Shown here piece by piece: positions 1 to 7,180 of a DNA stretch of 48,644 bases. Source of the DNA: Chloroflexota bacterium. GTDB lineage: Bacteria; Chloroflexota; Anaerolineae; Anaerolineales; UBA4823. A program made the translations under genes and the position numbers. A model generated the notes under the pieces. The model was given only the letters and a program-made list of their open reading frames with translations. It ran no database searches and was not told where the DNA came from. Where the stretch lies: positions 4,104,945 to 4,153,588 of the forward strand of contig CP070764.1 of NCBI GenBank assembly GCA_020349245.1. The letters run 5' to 3'. How positions within the stretch are numbered: the first letter of the stretch is position 1; each line of letters starts with the position of its first letter.

Positions 1-1
1 T

Positions 2-784
2 GTCTCCTGCCCGACCAACACGGTTCCTGCAGGCGGTACTGTGGGCTGCACGTTCACTGCCTCGCCGGAGGACGATTCAGCGACCCTGAACACCGTCACG
101 GTCACAGCAGTAGGCAACCCGGCTCAACAGGCAAGCGACCCGATTGAATGGACTGAAATTTTGAATGGCTACGACGAGGGTACTCTGAGCGACCCGCGCT
201 TCGGATACTCTGAGCTGATTGGTGATAGCACCACAAAGACCTTTGAAGAGACGTTCACCTGCTCGACGGACATCAACGATTACACCAATGGCTTCTACTC
301 CTTCACCGAAGAGAACATCGCTTACCTCAACGGCAACCTCAACCTGTCTGCCTCCGCTACTGTAACAGTGGACTGCACACTGGTGATAGAGTATGAAACC
401 GCCTACGCTTATGGCGACGGCGCAACATGCTTCAGAGATTTAGGTGACAGCAGATGGGGTTGGGTCAACGGCCCCATTGAACCAGGTGAATACACATGGC
501 CAGTATATGCTGGAGCAGGCGGATGTGACCCCAGCGCTGGAACCTACGTCGGCGATGTAACTGTCTTTTATTATGAGGATGTCGAACCGGGTGTATTCGA
601 TATATCCGTCACTTGGGATCTGTTCTATCCAAATGTCCTGGACGCAGAGCACATCTACGCGGGCTATGATCAAATACCGCCCAATGGCTTCGCACCCGGT
701 CAATTGGAGATCTACAGTCCGTTCGACGGCAGTCCTATCTACGTCATCGTTCACGGCGTGGTAGGAATCCCACAAATCCCATAA
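2..784 (+). CDS. Surface or secreted beta-rich protein, 3' end only (5' end outside window)
   Basis: The reading frame is open from base 2, so the gene starts upstream of the window. It ends with TAA at 782-784. The visible 260 residues are rich in Thr, Asp, Tyr and Gly with scattered Cys, and open with a DUF11/Ig-like style segment (SCPTNTVPAGGTVGCTFTA), as in bacterial cell-surface proteins. No catalytic motif, sorting signal or C-terminal anchor is visible; the protein simply ends in GIPQIP. A GTG at 41 would be an internal start but has no ribosome binding site, and the coding frame clearly continues before it. I infer an extracytoplasmic structural or adhesive role. The specific function is unknown. 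Confidence 0.7.
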   Translation, partial: VSCPTNTVPAGGTVGCTFTASPEDDSATLNTVTVTAVGNPAQQASDPIEWTEILNGYDEGTLSDPRFGYSELIGDSTTKTFEETFTCSTDINDYTNGFYSFTEENIAYLNGNLNLSASATVTVDCTLVIEYETAYAYGDGATCFRDLGDSRWGWVNGPIEPGEYTWPVYAGAGGCDPSAGTYVGDVTVFYYEDVEPGVFDISVTWDLFYPNVLDAEHIYAGYDQIPPNGFAPGQLEIYSPFDGSPIYVIVHGVVGIPQIP

Positions 785-1138
785 ACGTCCCCAAGTCGAG
801 TCTCACTCGAGATAAGGATGCAATTGGAGCGCTTGCCCAATGGGCAAGCGCTCCAGATTTAACAGGATACTGGCCGCTGATGGACGAATTTTTTAAGTAC
901 TCGGCTGAATCCAGTTTATTCACTACCCTGGCACGGACAGTATAAGACGGCTTTGCCAGCACGTTGCTTTAGTAGCGCTTCAAAACCATAGATCAAGAAT
1001 TAATGGCTTGCCCCAAAAGGTCGGGGGAGAAATGGCAAGATTGTGATCTTGTCTTTCCCTCGAATGTGGGAACGCCTGTAACTCTGCAGGCTACTGAACT
1101 AATGCATGGGGATTTTTAACTAACCTAATCAAATTTTT
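785..1138. other. Intergenic stretch without a supported gene
   Basis: Apart from the hairpin at 825-855 and a small TCGAG/CTCGA hairpin near 796-811, I see no ORF with a ribosome binding site or recognisable protein here. The part after about 1000 becomes AT-rich and leads into the decayed gene on the other strand. Confidence 0.5.
825..855 (+). terminator. Perfect 15-bp hairpin after the surface protein gene
   Basis: Arms TGGAGCGCTTGCCCA (825-839) and its exact reverse complement (841-855) are separated by one base, 40 bases after the stop codon at 784. No T-run follows (GATTTA), so termination strength is uncertain, but position and perfection fit a transcript end for the upstream gene. 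The GAGCGCT core resembles the CelR operator half only by chance of sequence. Confidence 0.5.
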
Positions 1139-1691
1139 TCATTGGTATTCTTTGTAGAGGGGTGTCTTTTTCATATCGATGATCATAGAATGAAACTCCA
1201 GATCAAACCATTCATAGAGCATATCTGGAGTGCGTCTCTTTGGCCAGACACCATTTGATCTCTTGACCATGAAATTATTTCGAAAACAAATATTTCGAGT
1301 TTGAAAGCTTGGATATATTCATTTTTCTCATCATCACCAAGCACTTCAGGGATGAGAAAAGCATGGTAATCCCGGCGGAATTAAGACATGGTTACAGGGG
1401 TTTCTTGGTCGGATTGGGCATTGATCCAATCTGCATCCAATAATTCCTTGGATAATTAAACGGATCTTGTGATTGTGGTCTCATTCTGGTTCCTGCCTAA
1501 TAAGCATGTCAAGATATTGTTTTTCAGGTATCCTCACATCCATTGGATCAATATACCAAGGGAAGTACACTCAGATGCTCAATGCTATCCAACATTCCTG
1601 GAGGCAACGTCGCACCAGCTTGAATCAGCTCATTAAACAATTCTCGAGACCAATCGTTATCTTGCTGATCTGGAAAATTCTCAAATATCAT
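1139..1691 (-). pseudogene. Frameshifted remnant of an unrecognised gene
   Basis: The minus strand reads as one protein only if the frame is changed several times. From ATG at 1691 it gives MIFENFPDQQDNDWSREL, then ELIQAGATLPPGMLDSIEHL, and stops. One base over it continues as DPMDVRIPEKQYLDMLIRQ. A later frame gives FRRDYHAFLIPEVLGDDEK, and the last gives MLYEWFDLEFHSMIIDMKK, ending at TGA 1141-1139. These fragments have protein-like composition and lie in order on one strand, which chance ORFs would not do. I do not recognise the family. Sequencing error could explain one shift but hardly all of them. There is no clear ribosome binding site. Confidence 0.5.
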
Positions 1692-1762
1692 AGAGTAATT
1701 TTCTTAATCAGCTCGTCCATCAACTGTCGTAAGAACTAAGGGGAACCCTACATAATAGATAA

Positions 1763-1834
1763 TGAGCGCGGCAGGGCTCGAACCTGCAACCAATGGCTTA
1801 AAAGGCCACTGCTCTACCATTGAGCTACGCGCCC
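1763..1834 (-). tRNA. tRNA-Lys, anticodon UUU
   Basis: The reverse complement folds into a full cloverleaf. The acceptor stem is GGGCGCG with CGCGCTC (one G-U pair), the D arm is GCTC-AATGGTA-GAGC, and the anticodon stem is GTGGC/GCCAT around loop CTTTTAA, which puts TTT at positions 34-36. The T arm is GCAGG-TTCGAGC-CCTGC. The discriminator base is A and CCA is not encoded, since TTA follows. The 72-nt length is normal for a class I tRNA. It lies just beyond the terminator of the precursor gene. tRNA 3' ends are common integration sites, but I see no integrase or direct repeat here. Confidence 0.95.
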
Positions 1835-1886
1835 GTTATCAGCCGCATTCTATCATGAGCACTTTGCGGCGTCAACGTAAAAGAAT

Positions 1887-1911
1887 ACAGCCGCCCAATA
1901 TGGGCGGCTGT
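1887..1911 (-). terminator. Rho-independent terminator of the repeat-precursor gene
   Basis: The perfect 11-bp stem ACAGCCGCCCA / TGGGCGGCTGT has a 3-base loop. On the minus strand it is followed by ATTCTTTTACG, a T-rich tail. It lies 35 bases after the stop of the precursor gene (1946) and before tRNA-Lys. Confidence 0.8.
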
Positions 1912-1945
1912 GAATTCATGGGGGGAAATATTAATTTTTGTAATT

Positions 1946-2674
1946 TTAGTAGTAGTTGTGTCCGCCACCCGGGCTGCCACCACCGATACCCAGTGCTGCG
2001 GCCAATCTCTGCAGCCAGTTGCCTGTAGCGGCTGCTGCGCCTCCGGCGATGCCCGCACCCATGGCTTCGCTGCCTTCAGCCAAAGCGCCTTCAGCAACAT
2101 TGCCTTCTGCCAGGCCGCCTTCAGCCACACTGCCTTCTGCCAGGCTTCCCTCAGCCAGACTGCCTTCTGCCAGGCTGCCTTCTGCCAGACTGCCCTCAGC
2201 TACACTGCCTTCTGCCAGGCTGCCTTCAGCCAGACTGCCTTCTGCCAGGCTGCCTTCAGCCCAACTGCCCTCAGCAAAACTGCCTTCGGCTACATTCCCT
2301 TCAGCGACGTTGCCCATGGCATCTTGACCAAAGGCTGAGTGACCCATCGCCTGTGCTCCTTCTGCAGAACTACCCGTTGCATCACTGCCGAATGCGGAAT
2401 GACCCATTACCTGGCTGCCTTCGGCCTGGCTGCCCATGGCATCACTGCCCATCGCATCCGCACCAAAGTATAGCAGTGACATCGAGATACGCTCATCTAA
2501 ATTATTGGAAAATTCGTCTATTGTTTCTGCGGGAATAGCACGTAAAGCATTGACCTCTTCTGGGGTTAGGTCATAACCCACCAAAGCTTTATCGGGATCG
2601 CTGAATAACGTGTTGCGAAATTCTTCATCCATTACGGCTCGACTGACAACTTTCCTGGTTTCTGATGCACTCAT
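1946..2674 (-). CDS. RiPP-precursor-like protein, Os1348/NHLP-type leader with a five-residue repeat core
   Basis: 242 residues. ATG at 2674 is chosen because AAGGAG lies 8 bases upstream; a longer frame to 2788 has no such site and reads unlike the rest. Residues 1-70 (MSASETRKVVSRAVMDEEFR onward, with DPDKALVGYDLTPEEVNALR) are a charged helical leader resembling the Nif11/nitrile-hydratase-like leader clan. From memory the closest named group is Os1348 of Chloroflexota. Residues 71-210 are 28 unbroken pentads with Gly first and usually Ala fourth (GSLAE type). The third residue is polar in the first ten pentads and hydrophobic (V, F, W, L) in most of the rest. The tail is Ala/Gly-rich and ends GGGHNYY. 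There is no Cys, so thioether or disulfide chemistry is excluded. It has its own promoter and a CRP-type box. Alternative: a pentapeptide-like structural protein that is not a RiPP. Confidence 0.75.
   Translation of the reverse strand: MSASETRKVVSRAVMDEEFRNTLFSDPDKALVGYDLTPEEVNALRAIPAETIDEFSNNLDERISMSLLYFGADAMGSDAMGSQAEGSQVMGHSAFGSDATGSSAEGAQAMGHSAFGQDAMGNVAEGNVAEGSFAEGSWAEGSLAEGSLAEGSLAEGSVAEGSLAEGSLAEGSLAEGSLAEGSVAEGGLAEGNVAEGALAEGSEAMGAGIAGGAAAATGNWLQRLAAALGIGGGSPGGGHNYY
2045..2464 (-). repeat. 15-bp in-frame tandem repeat encoding 28 pentads
   Basis: The coding region for residues 71-210 of the precursor is a run of 15-bp units, best conserved between about 2085 and 2300 (plus-strand unit close to CTGCCTTCTGCCAGG). 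The units differ mainly at the codon for the third pentad residue. The register is never lost, which argues for selection on the protein and for growth by unit duplication. Confidence 0.9.
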
Positions 2675-2723
2675 TTTATACACTCCTTGTTGCAGATTGT
2701 TTAATAATCGATTTCTGTGCATA

Positions 2724-2752
2724 AATATAACTGTTTGGGTATGATTTGTCAG
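2724..2752 (-). promoter_or_regulatory. Sigma-70-type promoter for the precursor gene
   Basis: On the minus strand, CTGACA (2752-2747) and TATATT (2729-2724) are separated by exactly 17 bases; each matches the consensus at 5 of 6 positions. The expected start of transcription near 2717 leaves a leader of about 40 bases before the ribosome binding site and ATG at 2674. This would let the precursor gene be expressed separately from the upstream operon. Confidence 0.6.
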
Positions 2753-2817
2753 TGAAGCAGCTCTGTAGATACCAGTGAACTCATCCACTGGCGACCTGTG
2801 ACCTGCAAAACGGCTTG

Positions 2818-2837
2818 GGTGTGATCTAAATCACACC
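2818..2837. promoter_or_regulatory. Perfect CRP-type operator (TGTGA-N6-TCACA)
   Basis: Bases 2820-2835 read TGTGATCTAAATCACA, an exact match to the cAMP-CRP consensus used by enterobacterial CRP and mycobacterial Rv3676. The palindrome extends to 20 bp (GGTGTGATCT / AAATCACACC) with only one mismatched central pair. It sits between the zinc protein gene and the precursor gene, about 110 bases upstream of the predicted precursor start site. The regulator encoded at 6455-7180 has the matching recognition helix. Binding is inferred. Confidence 0.75.
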
Positions 2838-2929
2838 TCAAAGGAAATTTTATGGTAATAAACGTAAATATGAGTGCCAAACCAAGAGATTTTTTATTAT
2901 TTTCCGCTGTGAAGCGCAGGATTCACCGA

Positions 2930-3142
2930 TTATTTCAGCTCCGGCATTGGCACAGGCCGCTCCCGGGGTTTACATATCCCGCAGTAGATAGCATTTGGAA
3001 CGACGATCGCCTTTTGGTCCCCATCTTCTCCTGTATATAACTCGACAATATATGGCATCTCTTGTAAATGATCTTTACACACTGCACGACCGCAAAATCG
3101 GCAATTTGCATGCGCTGAACGATCACAATGAATACAATTCAT
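2930..3142 (-). CDS. Small zinc-ribbon / B-box-like protein
   Basis: 70 residues with four paired metal-ligand motifs: Cys3-x2-Cys6, Cys14-x2-Cys17, Cys22-x2-His25 and Cys54-x2-Cys57. The spacing suggests a cross-brace fold binding two zinc ions, like B-box or AN1-type fingers. There is no signal peptide or membrane segment. It starts 15 bases after the stop of the M50 protease gene, so it is probably the last gene of the long operon. Such small fingers usually mediate protein contacts. A partner role for the M50 protease or the precursor is only inference from position. An overlapping 63-residue frame (2935-3126) lacks the Cys pattern. Confidence 0.7.
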   Translation of the reverse strand: MNCIHCDRSAHANCRFCGRAVCKDHLQEMPYIVELYTGEDGDQKAIVVPNAIYCGICKPRERPVPMPELK

Positions 3143-3157
3143 GAATTTTGGTAACTC

Positions 3158-6100
3158 CTAGGCGTTTTGGGGTTGTGGGACTCTTGATTTTGCAGCCTGG
3201 ACGAAGGATAATCGCCGGGAGCTGGTCCGGCTGATCGTGTCGCCAAGCTGCATAAAATGAGAGGTCAGTTCCTGGAACTGGGCTGCTCTCAGGCTCAATA
3301 ATTGTGTATCGACCGAGGCGGAGACCGTGGCTGTCCGCGGGCGATTTTGCAGCAGAGCGATCTCACCAAAATACTCACCTGGTTCTCGCCGGGAGATCTC
3401 CACAGGTTGGTCATCAACCACACGGCTGATAATCACCTCACCAGACTCAACAATATAGAATTTATCTCCTTCGTCACCTTCCTCGAAGAGCATCTCTCCA
3501 GCCTTTATTGACTCTGGTTTTAACCAGCTGGCCAATTGATCCAATTTCTCACTGGATAATTCATCAAATATTGGCATTCCACGCAGTAACCAGCTGTGCT
3601 TGACATTTTCATCCACCTGGGAGGCCAAATTGATATACTGGCGCACACATTGGTTGAAATCACTATAATCCAGGGTCAGGGTTGAGACTGGCGTTTCCGC
3701 CCGGACCGTAGCATTGCGCGGTGCACTGGATACCAGGGCAACTTCGCCAAAGTACTGCCCAGGTCCTTTTTCATCGATTTTCCGTTCGACCTGATCTTCA
3801 TCAAGTCGCCATACAGTTGCTTTTCCCCGCTCCAGGATATAGAATTTATCGCCAATCTCTCCCTCGCGAATGATATCCTCACCAGCCGGAAATCTCTCCT
3901 GCTTGAGATGGTTGGCGATGTTATCCAATTCTTCATCTGTTACGGTGACAAATAACGGCACTCGTTTGAGTAATTTTCGTATGCGGGTCCTTGCGCTCAC
4001 GACTTCCTCGCCGAGGCTTAATCCCCAATCTAAGCGGGAGATCACCAGTTCAGAAACCACTTCGCGCGTTTGCCAAGGCAAGAGATCGATCCCGAAGCTG
4101 AATGCCATTCTGCCCATATTTTTTCCCAGTTCGCGCTGTAATATCCTGTGAAGATCATCAAACACCAGATAATAAACTTCCGTTAACTCGTCTGCGGAAC
4201 GCTTCGGCAGCTCGTTATCCTCAAAAGTATTCCCTTTGATATGGATATCCACACCCTGTTGGTGCATGTCCCGGGAAAATTCGGTTCCCAGTCGCTTAAC
4301 TCCCATGTAGCCCGATTCAAAAAACACCTGGGCAATGATGCGCCGCACCAGGATGGCTACAGATAACCCAATTGCCTTTTGGGTTTCACTGGGAATATCC
4401 TCCAGGGTAAAAGAGGAGAGCTGCGGTATCCTGGAAAAAACCAGGTGCAGGCCTCCCGCAGCGAGGATCAGCGCGCCAATCACCTGCAAGTCTGCGTATG
4501 GTAGATTGAACAACCAGGAGACATTGATCGTTATGCTGCCCAAACCAAGCAGCAGGAATGCTGGTGCGCGAGCACCACCATACAGACTGCTAACCGACCA
4601 TATGCTCAACATCAGCAATATACCCATGCTGATAGTTGCCGGTGAAATTGGGAGCGCAACCAGCCAAGTAAGAGTCCCAAAGACGAGGATGAAACTCAAT
4701 ACGCCCATCAGGAATGCCAGGAGCGTAAGCCGTCCTTGAAGCGGTAAAACCAGCAGCAGCATCCCCACCCCCACCAGGAGAACGCCCAGCCACTGCAGCC
4801 AGAATCCAATGCCCTGGTCTAATTCGAATACCTGGAGAAGAATCGAGATACCCACCAGGAGCAATGCTGCTGCGGTAACCAGGAAAGTGACGCCGCGCAA
4901 AGAACCAAAGTATGGCAGGGTGGACCTGACCAAGCGAAATGCCGCGAAAAACAGCGCCAATGATCCTATCGCTGGTCCCAACCAATGAGCGTGTCCTGGG
5001 AACAGGAGCAGGACAGCAAACCCGAGAAATACAGGCAGTACGGTGCCGATGATCGCAAATTGACCATGGCGTTGGAGACCGCCAGACCGGCTGTACTTAT
5101 CGATAAACCCTTGAACGAGCCCCAGTAATCTAAAGGCCATCAAAATGGCAAAGGATATCAAGCCGGCAATCAACAAGAAACTAAAAACCCGGGTAGGCAG
5201 CGAGGCGCTCCGACTCAGGATAACCTGGACACTGTTTTGGATCCGTGATTGGTAAGCTGAACTGACCAGGTAGAGGACATACGCCATCCAGACAAATGAA
5301 AGAGCGCCGAAAATGGTGAAGAACTTCTCCTCCCGGGTAAATTTCTCTCGTTTTAAGAATTTATTCAGGAAATTCCTGCGCAGGAAAGCGCCGGACCTTT
5401 CACGCAAGGATGGGATTTCCAAATAATCAGAGAGCAAATAGTATCCGTCGTATTTTAAAAGCGGGTTGACGTTGAAAAGAACCAGCGCGTAAGCCACAAG
5501 CAGCATCTTTAAAAGAAAAGAGTTGATCGGCGCGGCTGGGAAAAGGAAGATGATTATGGACGCCAAACCACCAATGATTAATCCGGTATAGGGACCATTC
5601 CAAGTGACCGCCAAGCGGGCCCTTTTTGACTCGAGCCAGATATCCGTGGTTTTCACAAATGCAGCGGGCATCCCAAAATACAGCATGACCCCGCCAGATG
5701 GCACCTCCCTGCCATAATGCTTAACTGTCAAGGCATGTCCCAATTCGTGGATCAAAACTGGTAGCAGGGAAGCCACCCAAATCATGGCAATGCTCATCAA
5801 AATATTCTCACCGAAAAACTTGTGACTTGGATCTCGGATCACTTGCGAAAATGCTGCTAAACCAAGCACGCTGACCAGCGCCAGGAGTATCGCCATGGGC
5901 CGGGTAAAAAAAATAAATCCCCCATATTTATAGATCAGCGTGATGTATTTATCTAATCCGTTATACCCGAGGGGTTGGTTCATGATTTTCTGGGCTGGCA
6001 GGGTAATCCGATATTTCCAGGAACGCTTAGCCACCTCCTGCCTTACTTCACGCCAAACAGCCACGGGTGGATCGGTAAACATGTGTTTCCAATAGAGCTG

Positions 6101-6454
6101 TTCCACCAGGTGAACAACAGTAGCATGGGCAAATTCGCCCGTGGTCATAAAATGCTCAACAATAAGGTCCTGCAGCGGGGTCTTACCGTCCATGCGCTGC
6201 CAAAGTTTATGCTCGGCGGGGGACAAGCGTATGTAGGTCTTATCCACGCGGTTTTTGAGTACAAAATAAGCCCCGGAGTGATCGCTTAATTCTCTTTCAA
6301 CCACATCAGGGTTCCTTTCTGGTTTATATTCTGCGATCTGGACCTTCTTCTCTAGGGACTGCCAAAGGCCAGGAGCGATTTCCTCTGTGCCCTGGTTTTC
6401 TTCTGCCTGGTCTGCCAAGCGATCTAACAATCCAAGATACCAATCAACTGCCAT
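3158..6454 (-). CDS. M50 site-2-type membrane metalloprotease with PqqD-like N-terminus and two cNMP-binding domains
   Basis: 1098 residues. Residues about 48-130 resemble the PqqD-like peptide-binding domain (RLSPAEHKLWQRMDG). A multi-spanning membrane region begins near 180 and carries HELGH at 236-240 and NVNPLLKYDGYY at 328-339, the zinc site (H236, H240, D336) and catalytic Glu237 of the M50 family, as in YydH-type proteases of peptide clusters. Many further membrane segments follow up to about residue 690. Near the C-terminus are two cyclic-nucleotide-binding domains whose phosphate cassettes read FGEVALVSSAPRNATV and FGEIALLQNRPRTATV, very close to the PKA pattern, with ribose-binding Glu and phosphate-binding Arg present. 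It would sit in the membrane and cut a peptide under cAMP or cGMP control. The start directly abuts the TAA of the regulator gene, and GAGGT gives the ribosome site. A role in maturing the pentad precursor is inferred. Confidence 0.85.
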   Translation of the reverse strand: MAVDWYLGLLDRLADQAEENQGTEEIAPGLWQSLEKKVQIAEYKPERNPDVVERELSDHSGAYFVLKNRVDKTYIRLSPAEHKLWQRMDGKTPLQDLIVEHFMTTGEFAHATVVHLVEQLYWKHMFTDPPVAVWREVRQEVAKRSWKYRITLPAQKIMNQPLGYNGLDKYITLIYKYGGFIFFTRPMAILLALVSVLGLAAFSQVIRDPSHKFFGENILMSIAMIWVASLLPVLIHELGHALTVKHYGREVPSGGVMLYFGMPAAFVKTTDIWLESKRARLAVTWNGPYTGLIIGGLASIIIFLFPAAPINSFLLKMLLVAYALVLFNVNPLLKYDGYYLLSDYLEIPSLRERSGAFLRRNFLNKFLKREKFTREEKFFTIFGALSFVWMAYVLYLVSSAYQSRIQNSVQVILSRSASLPTRVFSFLLIAGLISFAILMAFRLLGLVQGFIDKYSRSGGLQRHGQFAIIGTVLPVFLGFAVLLLFPGHAHWLGPAIGSLALFFAAFRLVRSTLPYFGSLRGVTFLVTAAALLLVGISILLQVFELDQGIGFWLQWLGVLLVGVGMLLLVLPLQGRLTLLAFLMGVLSFILVFGTLTWLVALPISPATISMGILLMLSIWSVSSLYGGARAPAFLLLGLGSITINVSWLFNLPYADLQVIGALILAAGGLHLVFSRIPQLSSFTLEDIPSETQKAIGLSVAILVRRIIAQVFFESGYMGVKRLGTEFSRDMHQQGVDIHIKGNTFEDNELPKRSADELTEVYYLVFDDLHRILQRELGKNMGRMAFSFGIDLLPWQTREVVSELVISRLDWGLSLGEEVVSARTRIRKLLKRVPLFVTVTDEELDNIANHLKQERFPAGEDIIREGEIGDKFYILERGKATVWRLDEDQVERKIDEKGPGQYFGEVALVSSAPRNATVRAETPVSTLTLDYSDFNQCVRQYINLASQVDENVKHSWLLRGMPIFDELSSEKLDQLASWLKPESIKAGEMLFEEGDEGDKFYIVESGEVIISRVVDDQPVEISRREPGEYFGEIALLQNRPRTATVSASVDTQLLSLRAAQFQELTSHFMQLGDTISRTSSRRLSFVQAAKSRVPQPQNA

Positions 6455-7180
6455 TTAACGACCTCGTTCGTAAAGGATCTGCTGCATCCCCTGCGGGTCC
6501 TGCAGGAACCAGCTGGTGCCATCAAATTCAATTAAATTCTTGGAACGTAATACCGACACAGCTTTATTCACACTTTCGCGGGTGGCGCCAACCATCGTCG
6601 CCAGGTCGACTTGAGTCAGCGGGATGGTGATCTCAATTCCCGCCTCACAAGGCCTTCCACTTCGTTCAGCCAGGCTGAGCAGTTCAAAGGCTAACCTTCC
6701 CAATACGTCCTGAAAGGTCATCGCCTCTAAACGCCGGGCTGTCGATCGCACCCGTTCAACAAGGATCTGGATCATCGCCTGGTTGACAGTTGGGAATTTA
6801 TTCATAAACTCCTTCAGATCAGCCTGGGAGAGCAGCCAGATAACAGTTGGCGCCAGGGTTACCGCGGTCGCCGAACGCTGCCGGCCATCCAGGATCGATA
6901 ACTCACCGAATATCTCTCCTGGACCGAGAACATTGAGCGTCAGTTCCTGTCCCGTGCGGCCGATGCTGATCACCCGCACACTACCTGATTCGAGCATATA
7001 CATCATCGTACCGGGCATATCCTGGTGAAAAAGGGTGACGCCAGGAGCAAATTCCCGCCTGTGGACGCGCTGTGCAACCTGCTCCAGCTGTTCAATCTCC
7101 AGCTCAGCAAATAAAGGCAATCTGCTGAGAAACTCTTTTGCCCCAGGCGGCGTGCTAGGGATGTTGGAATACAAGCTCAT
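6455..7180 (-). CDS. Crp/Fnr-family transcription regulator, cAMP-CRP type
   Basis: 241 residues. The N-terminal cNMP-binding domain has cassette FGELSILDGRQRSATA, including the Glu and the Arg-Ser pair that hold cAMP in CRP. The C-terminal winged helix has recognition helix TRESVNKAVSVL, which matches the SRETVNKAL type of mycobacterial CRP and differs from E. coli CRP mainly by Lys for the last Arg. Proteins with this helix bind TGTGA-N6-TCACA, and exactly that sequence lies at 2820-2835. There is no Fnr-type cysteine cluster. ATG at 7180 is preceded by GGAG at good spacing, and the gene overlaps the end of the lipoprotein gene by 26 bases. It probably activates the precursor gene; effector and sign of regulation are inferred. 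Confidence 0.85.
   Translation of the reverse strand: MSLYSNIPSTPPGAKEFLSRLPLFAELEIEQLEQVAQRVHRREFAPGVTLFHQDMPGTMMYMLESGSVRVISIGRTGQELTLNVLGPGEIFGELSILDGRQRSATAVTLAPTVIWLLSQADLKEFMNKFPTVNQAMIQILVERVRSTARRLEAMTFQDVLGRLAFELLSLAERSGRPCEAGIEITIPLTQVDLATMVGATRESVNKAVSVLRSKNLIEFDGTSWFLQDPQGMQQILYERGR

Noticed and set aside
825..855. GAGCGCT palindrome as another CelR operator
   Set aside because: It is a long 15-bp hairpin right after a stop codon, lacks the TGGGAGCGCTCCCA core and is far from any sugar gene.
1763..1834. tRNA-Lys 3' end as an attachment site for a mobile element carrying the cyclic-nucleotide locus
   Set aside because: I found no integrase and no second copy of the tRNA 3' end at the other border of the locus.
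1910..2338. Long plus-strand frames over the pentad repeat region (142 and 123 codons)
   Set aside because: They are mirror readings of the 15-bp repeats. The minus strand has the ribosome site, leader, promoter and terminator.
2045..2464. Regular repeats that could be mistaken for a CRISPR array
   Set aside because: Units are 15 bp, directly joined without unique spacers, and stay in one reading frame of a protein gene. No cas genes are near.
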